Below are positions 23,006-35,211 of a stretch of DNA of 64,000 nt, piece after piece. How positions within the stretch are numbered: the stretch's first letter is position 1; every line of letters begins with the position of its first letter. The DNA is from Ramazzottius varieornatus. Its lineage: Eukaryota > Tardigrada > Eutardigrada > Parachela > Ramazzottiidae. The stretch covers positions 662,314 through 726,313 of the forward strand of contig BDGG01000015.1 of NCBI GenBank assembly GCA_001949185.1, read 5' to 3'. Below the pieces are notes generated by a model. The model ran no database searches. It was not told where the DNA came from and saw only the letters and a program-made list of their open reading frames with translations. Both the position numbers and the translations under genes were made by a program.

Positions 23006-25905
23006 ATGTCCGACGACAATCCCAGCAAATCGGACGTAGCAGCCGTTCTGAAACTGCTTCGCGGTAAACCCAGCAATAAGGTACGACATAGTCACATATT
23101 CTCGAATTTATGCTTGATTGAATCGTTTGGTTTGAATAGAACAGAAGGTAATAATCTTGTTTTCCCAGCTGGCGCACGCTTTTACCCGATTACAACGAAA
23201 ACGTGCGTCACTTGAGAAAACGACCTGGTACCACGTCCCAGTTATTCCTCTGTCTGTTTGCAGACGTGTTTCGATTGCGGACAGAAGAACCCAACATGGG
23301 CCAGTGTGACTTACGGCGTCTTTCTGTGTATCGACTGCTCAGCCGTCCATCGGAGTCTGGGTGTACATCTGACCTTCATCCGAAGTACCCAGCTGGACAC
23401 CAACTGGTCCTGGATGCAGTTACGAGCCATGCAACTCGGGGGAAATGCCCACGCTGTAAGAATGCATCAATCGTTTTCGACTTTAGTTTTTGTGCGTATC
23501 GTTGTGAGGAACAAGATGGAGGCTTTCTTTTTCAGACGGAATTCTTCCGGTCACATGGTTGCACGAGCACGGATGCTCAGCAAAAGTACAACAGTCGAGC
23601 TGCCCAATTGTACAGGGAAAAGCTGCAACAGATGGCTATACAGGCTATGAAGATTCATGGCGCGAAGGTGTGTGAAAGAGTCTTGTAGAGGTTGGCGATT
23701 CAACTCGTCTATGTGGGCGTTCAGCTCGTGGTTGAAACTCAGCAGACAAATTCACCAAGATGGTTTTTCAAGTGACGCGCGTTTTCAGTGTTACTGGCTG
23801 GGAGAGTGCGCCACTTGGTGGAACAATCTAGTCAATCCTGATTATTTTCCCAAGTGGCGCATGTTTTGGCTGTTGTGAACTGAAAGCGTGCGCCAAGTGA
23901 AATGCTGTCTTCTCAGAGTTTGGTTGCCTTAGCAACCCCATGTCATGCTTTCATCATTGTAGCTCCATTTGGATACTCATTCCCACGAAGAACATACCGA
24001 AGAAACTTCGACGAAAGACAAGAAAGACCACGTGGACTTTTTTGAAGCGCATTCCGAGAACTCGGCTCCATCGTCGAACTGGACTCAAGACAAGACAGAA
24101 AATGGCAGTTCGAATGAGATGAGAAGGCCGAAGAATGGAAGCAACTCGGCCTTGTTAGACAGTAAGGGCATCGTCTGTCAATATCACTTCTTGCCCGCTC
24201 GACAATGCAGCTCATGTCTAACATTTAGTGTTCGCAGCTGAAGGCCCCTCAGTCGATTCCAAGCTGTACGAAGCTTCATCCTCCGACTCGAACCTGGTCG
24301 GAAAGCACACTCTGGCTTCGCGGAAGCATGGTAGTGGGGCTGGCGGACAAAAAAAGAGTGGTAAGATTGGGGCGCAGAAGGTGGATGTCAACTTTGAAGA
24401 GTTCGAGAAGCAGGCGGAAGAATCGGAGAAGCGAAGACTGGATGCGCTGGCTAACCGAGCCGTCTTCGACGTCGCACCCTCACCCAACGACGATAAAACA
24501 AAGTACACTGCCGCCTTCTCTCCGTTTCTTTGTCCATATGCAACTGTTGATGACATTTTGTCCACTTGCAGGATGTCTTCGAGATTGACCTACCAGGATC
24601 AGGAAGTAGACCGGAAGAAAGAGGAAGAGCGGATCAAGAAGAGTGATCCGAAGAAAGCTGAACAGCTGGAGCGCCTGGGAATGGGAATTGGTGCTAGAGG
24701 GTTCGTATCCGCTAGCACGTGAACATCTGAGGAAGAAGAAGCTCATGTTGTTTGGGGTTGTAGGAAGATTAGTCATTCCATCATGTCGGATATGACCAAG
24801 ATCGAGCAGAGCGGAAACCGTCCTGGTAACAACCGTGGGGGCTCTGACCCGCCATCGACTCGCTCGTACGGCGCGGTGGATCGCCAGCCGGTCGACGAAG
24901 AGGAGGATGATGGATACTCGTGCTCTTCCAAGTCCAAACCTTTGAAGTCTGCCTATGCATAGTAAGTGACCGCTCACTTCCTCCCAACCATTGGGGACTT
25001 GGACAAGTTCGACCAGTCGTTTTCCCAAGTGGCGCCTGGTTTTTACTGGTGCCAGTAACACCGGATAAATCTGCCACTTCCGAAACCAACTAAACTCGAT
25101 AAGATCGCTTTCCCAGATGGCGTACGCTTCCAGCCACTAACAGTAGAAACGTGCGCCACTTGGGATAATGATTTTGTCCAGTCTGGTTGATTTGCCAAGT
25201 GGCACACATTTCTGATGTTGAAGGCTGGAAGCGTGTGTGCCGCTTGAGAACTCATCCTGTCGGGTTTGTTTGCTCCCATTTGTGAAAGTTTTGACGGGGA
25301 TTTTTATATGGACTTATTCTCCTAGTTCAAGAGAGGAGCCGTCAAAGACAGACTACGATGACGCTTCTTGGGATATGGGCAACATGAAGATTAGCGATAA
25401 GAAGAAGTCCTACGATGAGGATAGCTATCAGTCTCCTTCGAACAACAAGAACCAGAGTTACTCGAAAAAGACTGAAATTTCCGCCTCGTCGGGTGATGAC
25501 GCCCAGAAGAAGTTTGGTAATGCCAAGTCCATCTCATCTGATATGTACTTTGGAAATTCCTCTTCCGCCTCAGACGTAAGTCAGAAACGCTTAGAGGAAA
25601 TTGACCTTCCTGAAATCAAGTTGTTGAATATTGGCTACTGTCTTCTTGTTTAGTGGGAAACGAAGAGTAACCTGAATCGGTTCGAAGGCAAGAATAGTAT
25701 TTCCAGTGCAGATTACTTTGGTACGTCTGACTCCTCTTCTTCGAACCGAGGCGGTGCCACTTCTGGTTACTCCAACATGAACGTTCAACCCCCGGATCTG
25801 AGTGAGCTGAAGGAAAGCGTCCGGCAAGGAGTGACCAAGGTGGCGGGAAGACTGTCCTCCATGGCTAGTAATGTTATGAGCAACCTCCAGGATCGTTACG
25901 GCTAG
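23006..25905 (+). CDS. ARFGAP2: ADP-ribosylation factor GTPase-activating protein 2/3
   Basis: Nine exons (23006-23080, 23264-23455, 23536-23667, 23963-24161, 24238-24502, 24572-24700, 24764-24961, 25326-25575, 25654-25905) give 563 residues. Residues 1-115 are the ArfGAP domain: the C4 zinc finger [24 protein letters not shown], the arginine finger in [14 protein letters not shown], then [20 protein letters not shown]. The middle is charged and Ser-rich with a [18 protein letters not shown] and [11 protein letters not shown] coiled region and GMGIGAR...ISHSIMSDM. The end carries [23 protein letters not shown], an amphipathic segment [20 protein letters not shown] and SNLQDRYG at the stop, the Golgi-binding features of ARFGAP2/3. 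It stimulates GTP hydrolysis on ARF1 during COPI coat cycling at the Golgi. Exon 5 may instead start at 24229, adding three in-frame codons. Confidence 0.95.
23165..23214. repeat. Hairpin repeat, single, ARFGAP intron 1
   Basis: CAGCTGGCGCACGCTTTTAC / GAAAACGTGCGTCACTTGAG. Confidence 0.85.
23769..23899. repeat. Hairpin repeat array, two units, ARFGAP intron 3
   Basis: Units at 23769-23818 and 23850-23899, 81 bp apart. Confidence 0.85.
25025..25247. repeat. Hairpin repeat array, three units, ARFGAP intron 7
   Basis: Units at 25025-25079 (right arm eroded), 25114-25163 and 25195-25247; spacing 89 and 81 bp. The linkers keep TAAACTCGATAAGATCGC and TTTTGTCCAGTCTGGTTG. Ends GTTTGCTCCCA. Confidence 0.85.
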
Positions 25906-26511
25906 CATTCTCTTGCTTGTACTTTCCTCACTAGATTATTTTACCCTAATTTTTCTCAGGCATCATTCGACTTGCTCCGAATTTAGAATTATCTTGGTAC
26001 GAAAGAATTCAGCAGACCTCGAATTTTGTAAGGCTTGTGTGGTGTCGAGTCGGGATTTAGACCGATTTGATACCCCTGCAATTTTATGTTTTCTTTATAC
26101 GGCTTGATAATTATTTATTGCTGCCTTTTCCTTCTCTGCATAGTCCGGTTTCAAAGATTGGCTATCGTTTATGATTAACCTTTCTTTTGTCGAATAGTAT
26201 ACGTTGGTTTGTGAAGAAACGACGACCTGCGTGATTTCACGAAGTACATAATAGCAAACAAACGGAACTTCGACTACCTTTCTGTCAAATTGCCGGAATG
26301 AAAATTCGTAAATGGGTCGACCTGGACTCTTTCAATTTGTGACAAGGCAATGAAACTCCACCGGCAAGAAAAAACAGCCGCATGTTACACATGATGGCCC
26401 TGGAATATTTCAAACATTTGTTTTAGTCGTTCAAAAACCGGTAGACTTGGGAAAAGCAAATTTGAGCCTTCAGCAGAACTTAATGTTCAAAGTGAATATC
26501 TTCCGGCCTTG
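25906..26511. other. 3' flanks of convergent ARFGAP and 5-HT2-like genes
   Basis: AT-rich sequence between two stop codons of genes that point at each other. No coding frame, RNA gene or hairpin repeat seen. Confidence 0.45.
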
Positions 26512-29500
26512 TCACACCGGCGTTTCGTTGTTGAGTTCGAGCGCAGAAAGGAAGGTGGCACTGTAGGCAATGTGCCGATGCACATCGTTGGCGGCGTGGG
26601 GTATCTGGTGGTACCTCGAAGCTCGTCGAATGACATGATCGGTCGACTTTGAGTTGGACGAGTTCTCGTTTCTTCTTTGGGATGTAGGGGACCGTGAAGT
26701 CCTGCAATTGCACTTCTGGACGGAAGACCGAATGGCACCTCGGCAGTGCTTCCCGGCGCTACCCAGGCTGAGGAGCCGGATGAAGGCTTGCCGGAAGTTG
26801 GGGTTCACTACCGTGTAAATCATTGGATTCACTGCAACAAAAAAGCAACTGGGACTATCGACAGACAACTCAACAAGATTGTGTTCCCAAGTGACGCGCG
26901 TTTGTGGTCTTGATACATCGAAACGTGCGCCACGTCGAGCCACAGTTCTGTCGAGTTTGATTGTCTTTCCCAAGTGGCGCATGCTGTAAGCTAATAAAAC
27001 TCAAAACGTGCGCCATCTGGAAAAATTCGACAAGATGGTTTTCCAAGTGGCGCACGCCATGGACCCAAAACACTGGAAGCGTGCACCACTTGAAAAGCGA
27101 GTTTACCGTCAAGGTACAGTCACTTGCCTTTTTTCTACATCACTATGTACCTTGGTACGATTTCTCCATGCACGGCAGTTTTCAGTTTGCCTGTAGTTCT
27201 CTTACCTGTGCTTGAAACCCAGCCGAGCCAAAGGAAGACGGTGAAGACCACCGAAGGAATATTACAGCCGTCTTCACAAACGGCATAAACGGTGTTCATG
27301 ATAAAGAAAGGGTTCCAGCAGATGCTGAAGAGGAGGAAGATGATACCCAGGACCTTGATGGCCTTCTTCTCGCTGTCAATCTGCTTGGCTTTCTTCTGGG
27401 CCTTCTGCCGGCTCTTGTTGAGCAAGGCGGCAGCAGCGGCTATTCGCCCGGCTTTCTTGGCGTTGGGCGTCCTGGTGGGACTACTGCTGGAGTTCTCTTT
27501 CTCGGGCTGCTCCTCGGCGGAACTGCTGGCTGAGGGCTGCTCTACGAAATTGACGGTGGGTGCGCCATTGGTGCTGACATTGGTCCTCGACGATTTGGTC
27601 CAGAAATAGGTGGTCTGTCCTGCAGCGCTCGCGTTGGAATGCGCTGCAAAAAAAAGAACGGTGTGGATTCAATCAAAGCCTGTCTCTGAATATATTCCCT
27701 GTATTGGGAAGTCATCGAGTCCGAAAATCCCAAAAGACAGCCGAATATCTTCTTTCACGAACACTTCGAGTCTACGATCGGATTTCAAAACTGTACTGTC
27801 TTACTGGCTTAATTTTTTCCATATTCCACCGAGTCAGCGCCATGACAGGTAAATCTGTTCTACGGTTTTTTGCAGTAGGATAATTTTAGCCTTTACCTTT
27901 GACAGTGTTGGCCCGGCTAGGTGAGGGTGGCGAATTCTTGGACCTCTTGATGGCCACACGTCCCGCTGCGCCCACGTCACGTTTGCCAGCCGACCACAGA
28001 GCTTGCTTCTGCAGTAGCAACATAGTCTTGAGTAGCATGAGGACCATGACGGCTTCCGGAATGAAGAAGGCCACGACAGAGCCAGTCAGCATGATAACCG
28101 TGTTGTTCATGGTGCAGACATTGGCTTCTGGCATGACGGTGGCCATGTCCCGGAAGACGCTGTCAAGCAGCACCGGACACGAGATGGCAAAGCTCAGCGA
28201 CCATACAACAAAGATCTTCATACCGACGTCGGCTCGGACAGAACGCTTTCGCACCCGCAATGGTCGACTGATGCCCATGTAACGGTCAATACTGATCAGG
28301 CACATGTGCATGATGCTGGCGGTACAGAGGGTCACGTCGCAGAAGGCGTACAGGACACAGGTCGAGAACCCAAACGGCCAATATCCTCCTGGGAAAAACT
28401 CATAGGTAGATTATAATCAACACGGAGACTGATATCACAGAAATACAAACTTCATACTTAGGGTACGAAAACAACAAATCTATAAAGCTCGGCAAGACCT
28501 TTTTCTGAGTGGCGCACACTTCCAGTCAATATCCGCCAATACGTGCGCCACTTGAGAAAATAATCAAATCGGACAACAACGTTTTCCCTAAGTGGCGCGA
28601 CGGTTCGACCAATAACACTCGAAGCATGCGCCGCTTGGAATAACCATTGGGTGGAATTTGTTCGACGAGCTCTCGCAAGATTTTACGCCGTTGGCAGTGA
28701 CGTCACATGGGAAAATTTAAATCAGGTTTTAAGGAATTTCAGCTTTTGTTGTGCGACAAAATTAGAATTTGATTGACGAGTCAGGAATAACGTGTTGATA
28801 TTTTTGGTGTCACGTTTCGAATGACTGGAGGAACCTGATTTTCTCCACGTTTAATCAGTCGAAGTTACGATAATATCTGGCGTACTTCCTGCTGGTATCG
28901 ACGCGGAGGAAACTAGGTGTAATTTAACGCTCTGAATACGAGAGATCTCTCGTAATCTCGTGTTTGACATGAGCCACAACGAAGCAAGGACCTCTTGGCA
29001 CGAAACCTTCGTTGAACACGAGCAAGTGAGATCGTTTCTCAAGGACTCGATCACGAGGTCCACCCGCCGCTCTTCTGCTTAAAGTGACTTTCGACAGTGG
29101 GCAGAGTATTGGCAAAGGGGAATGACGCAATTTCTGTGGCTGACGTTAATGGCCCATTTATCAGTTGGGAGAGCGGGCGGAAGGACGGGAAGGAATTGCT
29201 GGATGATTGTGTCCGACGATTGGCCGTTTGCGGCGCTTAAAGAGATGCCGGAACCGCCAAGGCAAGAAAAGGGATGAAGGACCACTGTCAAGCGCTTTGT
29301 AGGCAACACTTGCTTATCCTTAAACGCCCACGAGGCCATCTGCTGTCGCTTGATGTTGATTAATGATGAAAGTATAACGACGTTACTCTATTTATCAAGC
29401 AGTATTTTCTCGATATAATCCGCCGTGTAATCCAATTTGCAGGCGACCTAAACAGACGATCGACCGCGCTCTTTTCGCTGACCTTAACCAAGCACTTCCA

Positions 29501-32500
29501 GTATCGACATTGTAGCGTGATATTCGAAACAGTCCTTCTGTTCAACCAAAATCATATTCAGGGAAACTTCGAGGCTCTCAAAAACAGTTTTTGACAAATT
29601 TTTCTGACTCAGTTTTCAAGGAGCTGTTTTTTCCAGAGGAACGAATTTGGGTCGCGGCGGTCGTTGCTTTTGAATTTTCGAGCAAAATGTTGACAGAAAC
29701 ATGCGGGCTATTTTTGTGCACAATCCGATGAAGTAAGTCAAGTAAGAGTTGCAGTATGAAGCAAAGTTCGTTAGAAAGACGATGGGACTAAACTGATGGA
29801 AGAGTTTGAAGGGAGTTATTCTTCCCCGACATAATGGATTGATTCGGCACTCATCAATTGCTCTTCACGTCAAATCGCTCATTTCCCACCGCCTCTATCT
29901 TCAGCTTCCTCCCGGCTACAATAAGACTAGCTGGAATTTCCATGGATTCGATCCACATCTCCAAGATGGTAACTAAATTGTTCCGCTACAAAAGTCACCA
30001 TTTATCAGAATTAATTTGTCATTTAAAATTTTTAAAACATTTGACATCACCATTTTTCTTACCAGAAATTGGAGCGATATAATTGGAAACTCAACTCAAT
30101 TCCAGAGTTCGTTTCAACTTCTATTTTCCTCAAATCGAGCCAAATGTTTGCTGTTTTACCGATTTTATTTTACACAGAACACCGTAGAAAATAGTTTTGA
30201 AAATGTGGCAGAGTATCTTCTGACGCCTGTGTTTCGTTTTGAATGCCAAGGTTTAACAACGATATCGTCTAGGGAGACCGATCGGAAAAGATTATCATAT
30301 CTTCTTTATGATGGATACTAAGAGTTCAATGTTGATTTGGAGCAGGGTTATATTGTAAGCGGAAGCGGATGAAAAAGGACTCATTGTGGCAGAAGGCGAT
30401 CATCTTTTTCTATGGTATCGGAACTGCACGATCGATAAGTCAGTGTTTGCTGGGACCCGTTAATAAAAAGAGGTCTAGAACTGTAGATCCCAGACGTAAT
30501 CCCATTTTATTCTTTTGTCACTCCGGAGGGAATCTATAAGATGTCGAGTTTCACATGGTGCGAACTGTCGCACGCTTCCGCATTTCATTATTCGACTCGG
30601 CCATGACAAGCAAGTCGGTCACCCAATAGCGGCAGCCTGTGTGACGTCAGCGCGGCCGTTAGATTGCTAGGTGGCCGGCTCATCTTGCTTGCCTCCTTCT
30701 GTTGACGGAGAATTCCTTCGGCGTAGAGCACTGTAACTTACGGATGACACGCGTGAGATTACTCAGATAGGTCTGCCTTGACCTGCTGGAAAAGGAGTAA
30801 ACATTTGGTACTGTTGCAGTGTTGGTTGTCGGGTGAAAAGGCGCTCATTAAGTCAACGAGTCCGTTTAATGATGGCTACACAGTTTCCTATTCAGAGATA
30901 ACTGCCGCGCGCCACGCATGCCCGAATGCTCCATTGACTTGCCCATCACGCCCAGATTTAAATGCTCTTTCTATGCTAAAAAGCGCATCTCCCTTCCGAA
31001 GACGAAGCGCTTCCTTCCGGTTCCGCCCGGTGGAAAAAACAGCCGTGACAAATTTTTCCAGCACACTCGAGATCCAACCCGCGGGCCTCATGATTGGGTG
31101 CTTGCGCGCCATTGTCGCGCACGCATTTATTCCCTCCCTAACCCAACTCTTCCCTTAGCGCACCTATAAACAAAACTATTGCCTAAAACTAACCTTCCGC
31201 AAAACCTTGGAACACTGGGAGAAACTTTGCAGTAATCTAGGCCCTGTTTCACATACGCAGTCTGGCGATAACGTTGCAAAGTTTTGCTGCGCGACCGAAT
31301 CGGGGAAAGCTTTTACTTTCACACGTTTGATTATCTTGGGGGGAAATGACATGTCGCGGAACAAACTGTTCTTCTCTGTCATAAAATATGTTATAGCATA
31401 GGCAGAGTGGATAGACACGTTCTGAGACGGTGATGATGGATATAAAGAAATGTGTGCTGACTTGTGGATTAACCGAGTATTTGGGCATACAGACGACGGC
31501 GTTACAAAGCCATCACTCCCATCAATAACGTTCGTCTCGCCCATCGACAGATAAGAAAAAAAGCGGATGGGGAATGCAGGTTCGGGGTGGATACGCTGTT
31601 ATGAGCCAATTGAGCCACCATCGTTCGCGCCAATGAAGATGGGGAAAAAGCAATGACGGTTTTGGGAGCAGTGTAAAAGCGGAATGGAGCTGTATGCACA
31701 TGCATGTATAAAGGATTATCCCATCTAAGAGCAACAGCCGACATTCAGCTTTTTCGGCTTCCCCTCTCAAGACGCACATTGACAAAGTGCCAAAGTGGCC
31801 GTGGGTGACGAAAACGGATGAATACAGAATACGAAATACAAAGGGCGGACCCACTTGTCTTTGGCTTCCGATCCCCGAAGACCTTCCTCGTGGATAAAGA
31901 ACGCATAACCAACATTGACCGTTCTGCCCAACCTCAAACAGCAGATACGTCACAGCGGGCACTCGGAAAACTTTTGATGCCTCGCCCGAAGGTTTCTAGG
32001 AAGTTAGAGTTATAATTTTAGTGAAGTCGAGTCTTTTTCCTTCCCCAGTCGCCGCACGTTTGCAGTGTAACGGGCCGAAAACGTGCGCTACTTGGAGAAA
32101 CAATCCGGTCGGCTGACCAGATGGCGCACATTTTCAGCGATATTGGCAGAAATCGTGCGTCACGAGCAGGTCGAGTTTGATTGCCGGAGATCCCGGAAAT
32201 TACAGAAGAATCAATAGATATCCGTTACGAAACCATGGTCTTCAAGCAGACTAAAAACCGATCGGAAAGCACCTCCTAGTCTTAAGCTCCCGAAAACGGA
32301 CATGGAGAAGTGTGTGGACGGCTTTGCTGAAGGACCGGGAATTTTATCTGGTGAGCGCTGGCGCGATCTCCTGCTGAGTGAATGGCGGAAGGAAGCGAAA
32401 CGTGGAAAGCTCGGCCATAGTGCAGTGTGGCATGGAAAATCATCAGAGAATAAAAGATTCTCCGGGGATTCATTTGTCAAGAAGTTGAAGCAACGTTTCT

Positions 32501-33856
32501 TTAACCTTGACGAATGCCCATCTCAGATATAGAAGACTGGAAGACAGTATAGTGACAAGACACCACGCGGCGGACCTATTTCCGGGTGTGGATGATGTTA
32601 CAGCACAGGCATCCAGCCAAGAGCGCGCCACACTTTGCACCCAATGCCAAATGGCCACTTTGCATTTTTCGCACCTTTTTACTGCGGACTACCAAACGAC
32701 ACTAATCACCTCGCCAATTGCACAACAACACGCGGTAACGGCCAACTTTGACACGCTGGAATATCACTGTCCACTCACACATGCCGATAATTTCCGCCGA
32801 ACATGCCGTATGCTCGTACAAAGAAATCCCTCAGATTATTCTTCGGACGTTGTCTTACTGTGGGCGAACATTCCATTCATGGTAATCCCCAACAGGCACT
32901 TCCCCGCTTTCACGTCATGGAAAAACCATTGTACAAAATTAATAGACCGATTATCCTCTTACATTGTTGTCAATTTTAAATTGATGAGGAATTACTTTAT
33001 ATAACCCCAACTGCATTCTCCGCAGTAACGTCACGCGACAAATACCTCGAATATTCTTGTCCTTTCAAGAAGTCACCTAAAATGCATTTCCTAACAAAAA
33101 CTCAGCACGGATCTTTTGTTCATGTGTCCCTCTATTTTTGTCTTAGCCATAACCGACAACTCTCTCAGTACCATTTGGGAGGTAGGCAAACGAAACGCAC
33201 TACAGTGTACGACAAAATAAAACGTTAAAAATGGGTGTGTGGAGCCAGATGGTTAAAGCCAATGAAATTCGCGCATGCAGCAAAACCTAATTCTCATTGC
33301 CTGAGTCGCAAGTAAGCTCAGCTGGGGTGTTACGCCCATTATTAACGGTTAATTTTGTCGTACACTGTGTGTCCATACTTTCAGTGGCGCAGGCCTGTAG
33401 CCAGTAACACGAAAACGTGCGCCACTTGAAAACGCAATCTTGAACATTACCTTTGCCGACCTCCCAGTTTCAGTTTCTCATGGAGCGACCACGCTTAATG
33501 ACTTTTTCAACTCCTGAAAATCTTGTGATATGGTTTTGGCTAGTTTTCGACCTACCTAGAATTTCATAGACCATTCCGAGGGGCATAACGACTACTGAGA
33601 CGAGCATATCAGCGACGGCCAGTGAAAGCAGGAAATAATTGGTCGGTGTTTGTAGGCGTTTATCGGTGGCCACCGCCACACAGACCAGGCAATTGCCAAT
33701 GAAGCCGGCCAGGATGAAGAGCACTCCCGGCAGAGCCCACCAATTATACTCAAAGTCCGGCTCGAGGTACGCCGTGGCGTTGTCGTTGTCCCAATCACTG
33801 ACCGACTGGTTACTGCCCGTGAAAGCGAAAAAGGCCTCGTCCACATCGCCTTGCAT
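26512..33856 (-). CDS. 5-HT2-type biogenic amine receptor (class A GPCR)
   Basis: Four exons on the minus strand (33856-33556, 28388-27897, 27643-27206, 26831-26512) give 516 residues, phases matching. The N terminus has two Asn glycosylation sequons (NQS, NAT). TM1 [19 protein letters not shown]2 [22 protein letters not shown]3 [18 protein letters not shown] with the amine-binding Asp and the DRY motif (SIDRY), TM4 [16 protein letters not shown]5 [18 protein letters not shown]6 [20 protein letters not shown] and TM7 [20 protein letters not shown] (NPxxY). [26 protein letters not shown] and the cysteine pair CEDGC before TM7 are typical of 5-HT2 receptors, which couple to Gq at the plasma membrane. 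The third intracellular loop is about 110 residues, Lys/Ala/Ser-rich. The first intron is 5.2 kb, the longest in the window. Confidence 0.9.
26889..27092. repeat. Hairpin repeat array, three units, 5-HT2-like intron 3
   Basis: Units at 26889-26937, 26971-27020 and 27044-27092; spacing 82 and 73 bp. Right arms AACGTGCGCCACG, AACGTGCGCCATC and AGCGTGCACCACTTG. Confidence 0.85.
28506..28638. repeat. Hairpin repeat array, two units, 5-HT2-like intron 1
   Basis: Units at 28506-28555 and 28589-28638, 83 bp apart. Outer ends AAGCTCGGCAAGAC (28,487) and GACGAGCTC (about 28,665). Confidence 0.85.
32045..32165. repeat. Hairpin repeat array, two units, 5-HT2-like intron 1
   Basis: Units at 32045-32095 and 32117-32165, 72 bp apart; the second right arm is shortened (ATCGTGCGTCACGAG). 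Confidence 0.8.
33381..33428. repeat. Hairpin repeat, single, 5-HT2-like intron 1
   Basis: TCAGTGGCGCAGGCCTGTAG / GAAAACGTGCGCCACTTGAA, followed by TTTGCCGACCTCCCAG at 33,454. Confidence 0.85.
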
Positions 33857-35078
33857 GGAGGATGAAGGCAGATCTTGTCAAAATCTTAATCCACCGCCAA
33901 TTTAATATTCCACTCAGCTGTCACATTAGGTCCCCGATTCTGTCTCACGATAATCATTCGAGGAACTCAAGTCACTACAGTTCCCCACAAACAACAGCAC
34001 AGAAAATTCGATTCGACCATTTTGGGCGTAAAATTTTCGTGGGCAAAGTCCCAAAAACGAAACGAAGTCAACGATATTGCAGAGAAATATGAGGTAAGAT
34101 ATTTTCCTGACAGAATTTGGAGGTCCGTGCGCGGGTATAAGTGGGCAGAAAAGTGTTGGCGGCTCAAGATTGGCCTGTAAGATGGGATAAATTATTGTTG
34201 TGGGCCGGAAAAGGCCATTCGACAGTCTCAGAGGAGCTGGCTGGCGATGCTATCATTCGCTGATTGTCAATAGCCAAGTGCTGACGTGCTGTGAAAGGCT
34301 GTATCAACGTCAGCGGATTGGGGTCTATGGGTTGGTGCATGCGGTACTTTACTCCTCCATGCCGTCTTGGGCAGTCCCGCTGCGTCCGCCCTCACTCTCC
34401 CGACATTCGACAAGGATGGCAAGCCCTGCTGTGGACCTGTCGAATGGTGGAAGAAAACCCTTTCCATTTTGCCCATACGGGACCTACACTGACACACACA
34501 AGAGCCCGCTCATAATCACTCCATCAAACGTCTTTGACGCCAAAGGCGCGGCATGAGCCTACGTACAGTAGAATAAAAGAACGCGAGCAAGCCGATCCAC
34601 TCTACAGTCTGCACCGTATAGTACCACTTCGGAAAGACACACCCTTCACCCCCGCACTAATTGCCCGCACCTTTCGGAAGGTACGATATGGAGTACCGCA
34701 ACAAAAGACTGGAACACAGGCATAGACGACGAAGAACCCGGAACGTATGGTCACAACTGAAGCGGACCAGTGACCGATTGGTTACAGCCACTGAGTGGAA
34801 TAATCAACAAGATACGAAGCGCGCCGTTCTGTCAACACAAAATCTTATTGGATTTGATATGCTAAACTGCTTCGCAGTTTCAACGCCCGTCTACATCTGG
34901 CACGAGTTCGTCGGCTGCGAACTGGATCATCCTATCATTCAAATAGACACTACCATGGCTGGCTAATCGGTAATTTAACGCTTCGGCTCGTAAGAGCCGA
35001 TCACATCGCATGTCAGAAAACCTATCAAATTTCCTGAAATAGGAGATCGGGAAACGAAACGGTACGAGTTCGTCCTCT

Positions 35079-35211
35079 TAAGTGACGCACGGTTCTACCC
35101 AATTACAACTAAAGCGTGCGCCACTTGACGTGATAACGATCTTGTCGAGTTTATTGTTTTTCCATGTGGCGCCCATTTTCACTATTATTGGCTGGAAGCG
35201 TGCGCCACTCG
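35079..35211. repeat. Hairpin repeat array, two units
   Basis: Units at 35079-35128 and 35163-35211, 84 bp apart, ending GTTTGCCGGTCTCCCAAG. Confidence 0.85.

Larger units (their letters stand above)
28389..33555. other. First intron of the 5-HT2-like receptor
   Basis: 5.2 kb without a convincing coding frame on either strand. It holds hairpin repeats at 28506-28638, 32045-32165 and 33381-33428, and a 16-bp perfect palindrome ACGAGAGATCTCTCGT near 28,938. Otherwise unremarkable AT-rich sequence. Confidence 0.6.
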
